Below are positions 61,714-64,000 of a stretch of 64,000 nucleotides of DNA, in pieces. The notes under the pieces were generated by a model. The model saw only the letters and a program-made list of their open reading frames with translations. It ran no database searches and was not told the origin of the DNA. Position 1 is the first letter of the stretch. Each line of letters starts with the position of its first letter. The DNA comes from Spongilla lacustris. Taxonomy: Eukaryota > Porifera > Demospongiae > Spongillida > Spongillidae. The stretch lies in NCBI GenBank assembly GCA_949361645.1, contig OX442430.1, positions 5,382,543 to 5,446,542 of the forward strand, in the 5' to 3' direction. The position numbers were made by a program, and so were the translations under genes.

Positions 61714-62535
61714 GATTGTTATGAGGCTATTTCTTATTTGGTATCGTCTTCAGTACCTTCTTGGCCCATGAGTGTTAGTGCAATGTCAGCTATTGTTGAA
61801 CCCAATACTGGCTAATTAGCAATTCACGGAAATGCCCTCCCAGCGATATTAAATTTTAACCGTTAATCTCAATGGAGGCTTATAGTCACGGAGACGCATC
61901 CAGCTGCCAAAACTAAATGACTTTTTAATGGGCAAGTTAATAGCGAAGGATGTATAGTTGTTTCTTAATGATGCTTCTCCTTTTACTACATTTAATATGA
62001 TCAAAATAAGCACGGTCATTGTCCACTTTTTCCCAATGCACAACCGACATTTCCGATCATTAAATCATTACTAAATACTGCTTTGGGAATGCTCTTGCAT
62101 GTCATTGTATATTGTGCACTGTGCCATTCATTCCTCATAATAATCAGGCATGTGACAGTGACAGAATACATAAAAATATTCAGTCTTGTTTCTTTGGTTA
62201 ATATTATAAAAGTCCTGAGGGAAATTCTTCATCTGTTGGTTGGATAAACATTGTTGGAAATGAGGCCTCCTCCTCTCCCATAATCTTGGCAAATGCCGTT
62301 TGGCTTGTTGACGTAATTGTTAGGATCCAGTTTTTGTGAGTAAAATTTTGGGCTAAACATTTCCTATCCGGAATGTCCTTGGCTCAGAGCATGTCCCATC
62401 TTCCAACACTATTGGTTCGAGGCATTCAGTTTGGTTACATTTTGTGCTCTTTTTAGCCACTTTAACACAATGTTTGGCTTTTTTAAATATCAACTATTGT
62501 GGTGAGGGTACAATCAGAAGTTTGTTTTGTATAGT
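61714..62535. other. Spacer
   Basis: AT-rich, no gene recognised. Short minus-strand open stretches (61849-62043) have no motif. Confidence 0.4.
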
Positions 62536-62543
62536 GTACATGT

Positions 62544-62880
62544 ATGTATAATGTAGCTGACCATGACCGCCTTGTCCTGCATAAATACAATCTGGACTTT
62601 CGGGATGGCTGCAATATTCTCGTTTGTCAGCTATGCAAGTGTGTACTTGGAAAAGCCATTGCAAATCACATAGCAAAGGCAAAGCATCATGGGATGCGCA
62701 TCACTCCAGATGATGTGGGGACAATGAGTATGTTCTTCTCAGTGGAAAGCCCTTACTTGAAGTTTGGTCAGCCTCCACTTCAGGCTCTTGATTTTCTGTA
62801 GACTTTTGATGGTTATCAGTGTCCAGCCTGCTATCACTATGGGCGATCACGTCGCCATATGAAGGGAAGCACACACAAGT
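62544..62880 (+). pseudogene. Two-zinc-finger (DUF3505-like) protein relic
   Basis: Reads ILVCQLCKCVLGKAIANHI...KHHG, a C2-x-H2 finger followed by PPLQALDFL, an in-frame stop, then GYQCPACYHYGRSRRHMKGS plus TH, a second C2H2-type finger. This pairing of fingers separated by a P-L-x-x-L linker is typical of DUF3505 proteins, which in fungi accompany RecQ-like helicases of telomere-linked or mobile elements. The stop at 62799-62801 breaks this copy. Downstream sequence loses frame. Confidence 0.45.
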
Positions 62881-63339
62881 GAAGCTAGTCCTAAACCATA
62901 CAGAGTTCAGAACGTTTCTACATCTTGCATCAAGAACATACATTGGTGTGCTCGACCCCGACCGCCCAACTGTGACCCACCCCAGTGATGAGATGTATCA
63001 AACGAATACAGCTTTTCAAGGGCAACGCTTACTTCCACATCCCTTTATGCAATTGCACCTTTATTGGTAGCTAAGAACTGTTCTCATTGTACTCAAATGG
63101 CATTAGCTCACCACTTGGATACCAACTTCAGATTATACCACTTTTGCATCTAAAATTACAACTCCCTAACATGTAGATTACTTGAGGCAGTACTGATCAT
63201 GCTTAACTTCACCTATATAGCATACAAGCCAAGCCATTTGAGGATTGTTCGTTTCTGGGCATTTGTGCTGTGCATATTGAATCCCCATCCTCTCTGAATT
63301 TCTTTGTCAGCTTCTTTGATCTTGAGGTGTTGGACACTT

Positions 63340-63610
63340 GTACTTTGAAAAGATGGAGATGTCTTTTAGATTATGCTCAAGTGCATGATGTGCTATGCTT
63401 TGAGTTCTACAGGGATGGCAAGCCTTCCTCCGCAGTGCTGATTTGAAGGCCCCAGAAAGATATCTTTGATTGCTTTAGCCACCACCTGTAACATTTGCAG
63501 ACATAGTGATATCAAGTCAATTGAACGGGTGCCAGATTGAATGCACCTACACTGTTGGGTGTGAACTGTGTGACGTGTGCAAATGGGCGGGGATTTTCCA
63601 AAGAACAAGT
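63340..63610 (+). pseudogene. Possible RecQ-like helicase C-terminal relic
   Basis: RWRCLLDYAQVHDV...FYRDGKP, then after a frame change QLNGCQIECTYTVGCELCDVCKW. The Cys spacing (C...C...CxxC) resembles the zinc-binding tail of RecQ-type helicases found in mobile or telomere-linked elements (LCDVC). It is too short and broken for certainty; the association with the zinc-finger relic 500 bp upstream is the main support. Confidence 0.3.
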
Positions 63611-64000
63611 AGTTTTTTTTTCAATGAATTACAAATCGTGATTGCTGAGGACTCTGAAACTGTAATTGCCATTATAGTAGGCCTAAATATTCTTTCCTCT
63701 GGGAGGATCCTTGCCAAAGATCTTCAACTTTATCTTCGGAAGTGCCAGGATGTATGCATTGTGTGCAAAGTTGCCAAGAAATGAATCTTTGTCATTCATT
63801 TAGATGATAGGGTTAGGGTCTATGCTTAAGGTGCTTTGGTTCCAGTCGTAGAATAACTGCATGCATTACTGTAAGCAGCATCATCCTAAGCACCTGTCTG
63901 CACTGTTGTTTTGCCGATGCACATGAGTGATGTTGTTTTTCATCAAAGTGTTTTTTTGCTGAAGGTTGTGTCAGCAATGATATCCTGTAAAATTTTAGCT
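63611..64000. other. Right edge of window
   Basis: An open stretch continues to 63784 (SETVIAIIVGLNILSSGRIL) without a recognisable domain. The remainder shows nothing. Confidence 0.3.

Overview
The window looks like nuclear DNA of an early-branching marine animal, most likely a sponge and possibly a cnidarian. Genes are intron-rich with short exons and GT-AG boundaries, and they encode animal families: a TMC channel, an Ig/FN3 receptor, and ZU5/UPA/Death domains. Introns and spacers are packed with TACATGTA-type palindromes, microsatellites, foldback elements, and a Ngaro-type tyrosine-recombinase retrotransposon. The species is inferred from content only.

Layout. At 0.5-10.6 kb (minus) is a 12-exon MFS transporter with a histidine-rich central loop; one intron carries a 0.8-kb polypurine minisatellite. 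At 11.3-14.3 kb (plus) is a membrane-anchored DNase I-like protein that lacks most catalytic residues. At 16.4-23.5 kb (minus) is an Ig-FN3-TM receptor whose first intron holds nested inverted-repeat elements. The 23.5-31.4 kb stretch is gene-poor, with a small coiled-coil gene and a decayed Ty3/gypsy integrase. At 31.4-35.1 kb (minus) is a TMC gene. The 35-40 kb stretch has two abutting perfect palindromes, a RING-like fragment and a short unknown gene start. At 40.7-46.6 kb (plus) is a six-exon gene predicted to fuse a Crinkler-type nuclease domain, a Ulp1-like cysteine protease, a PHD finger, ZU5, UPA and a Death domain; all splice phases agree and the total is 1093 aa. At 49.15-54.64 kb is a nearly complete Ngaro element with A1...B1-A2-B2 split repeats, a spliceable gag, RT/RNase H, and a tyrosine recombinase interrupted by a 321-bp MITE. 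At 55.6 kb is a tRNA-Leu(TAA). At 60.2-61.7 kb an LTR-gag retrotransposon fragment primed by tRNA-Ser is fused to an antisense pogo/Tigger transposase relic. At 62.5-63.6 kb there are decayed zinc-finger and helicase-like remnants.

No operons are expected. The most noteworthy unit is the nuclease-protease-PHD-ZU5-UPA-Death gene, which combines effector-type domains usually found in mobile or secreted effectors with an animal death-signalling module. The catalytically degenerate DNase I-like membrane protein and the tandem perfect palindromes also stand out. Multi-exon models were built by hand from ORF continuity, splice consensus and phase; no alignment or RNA data were available.
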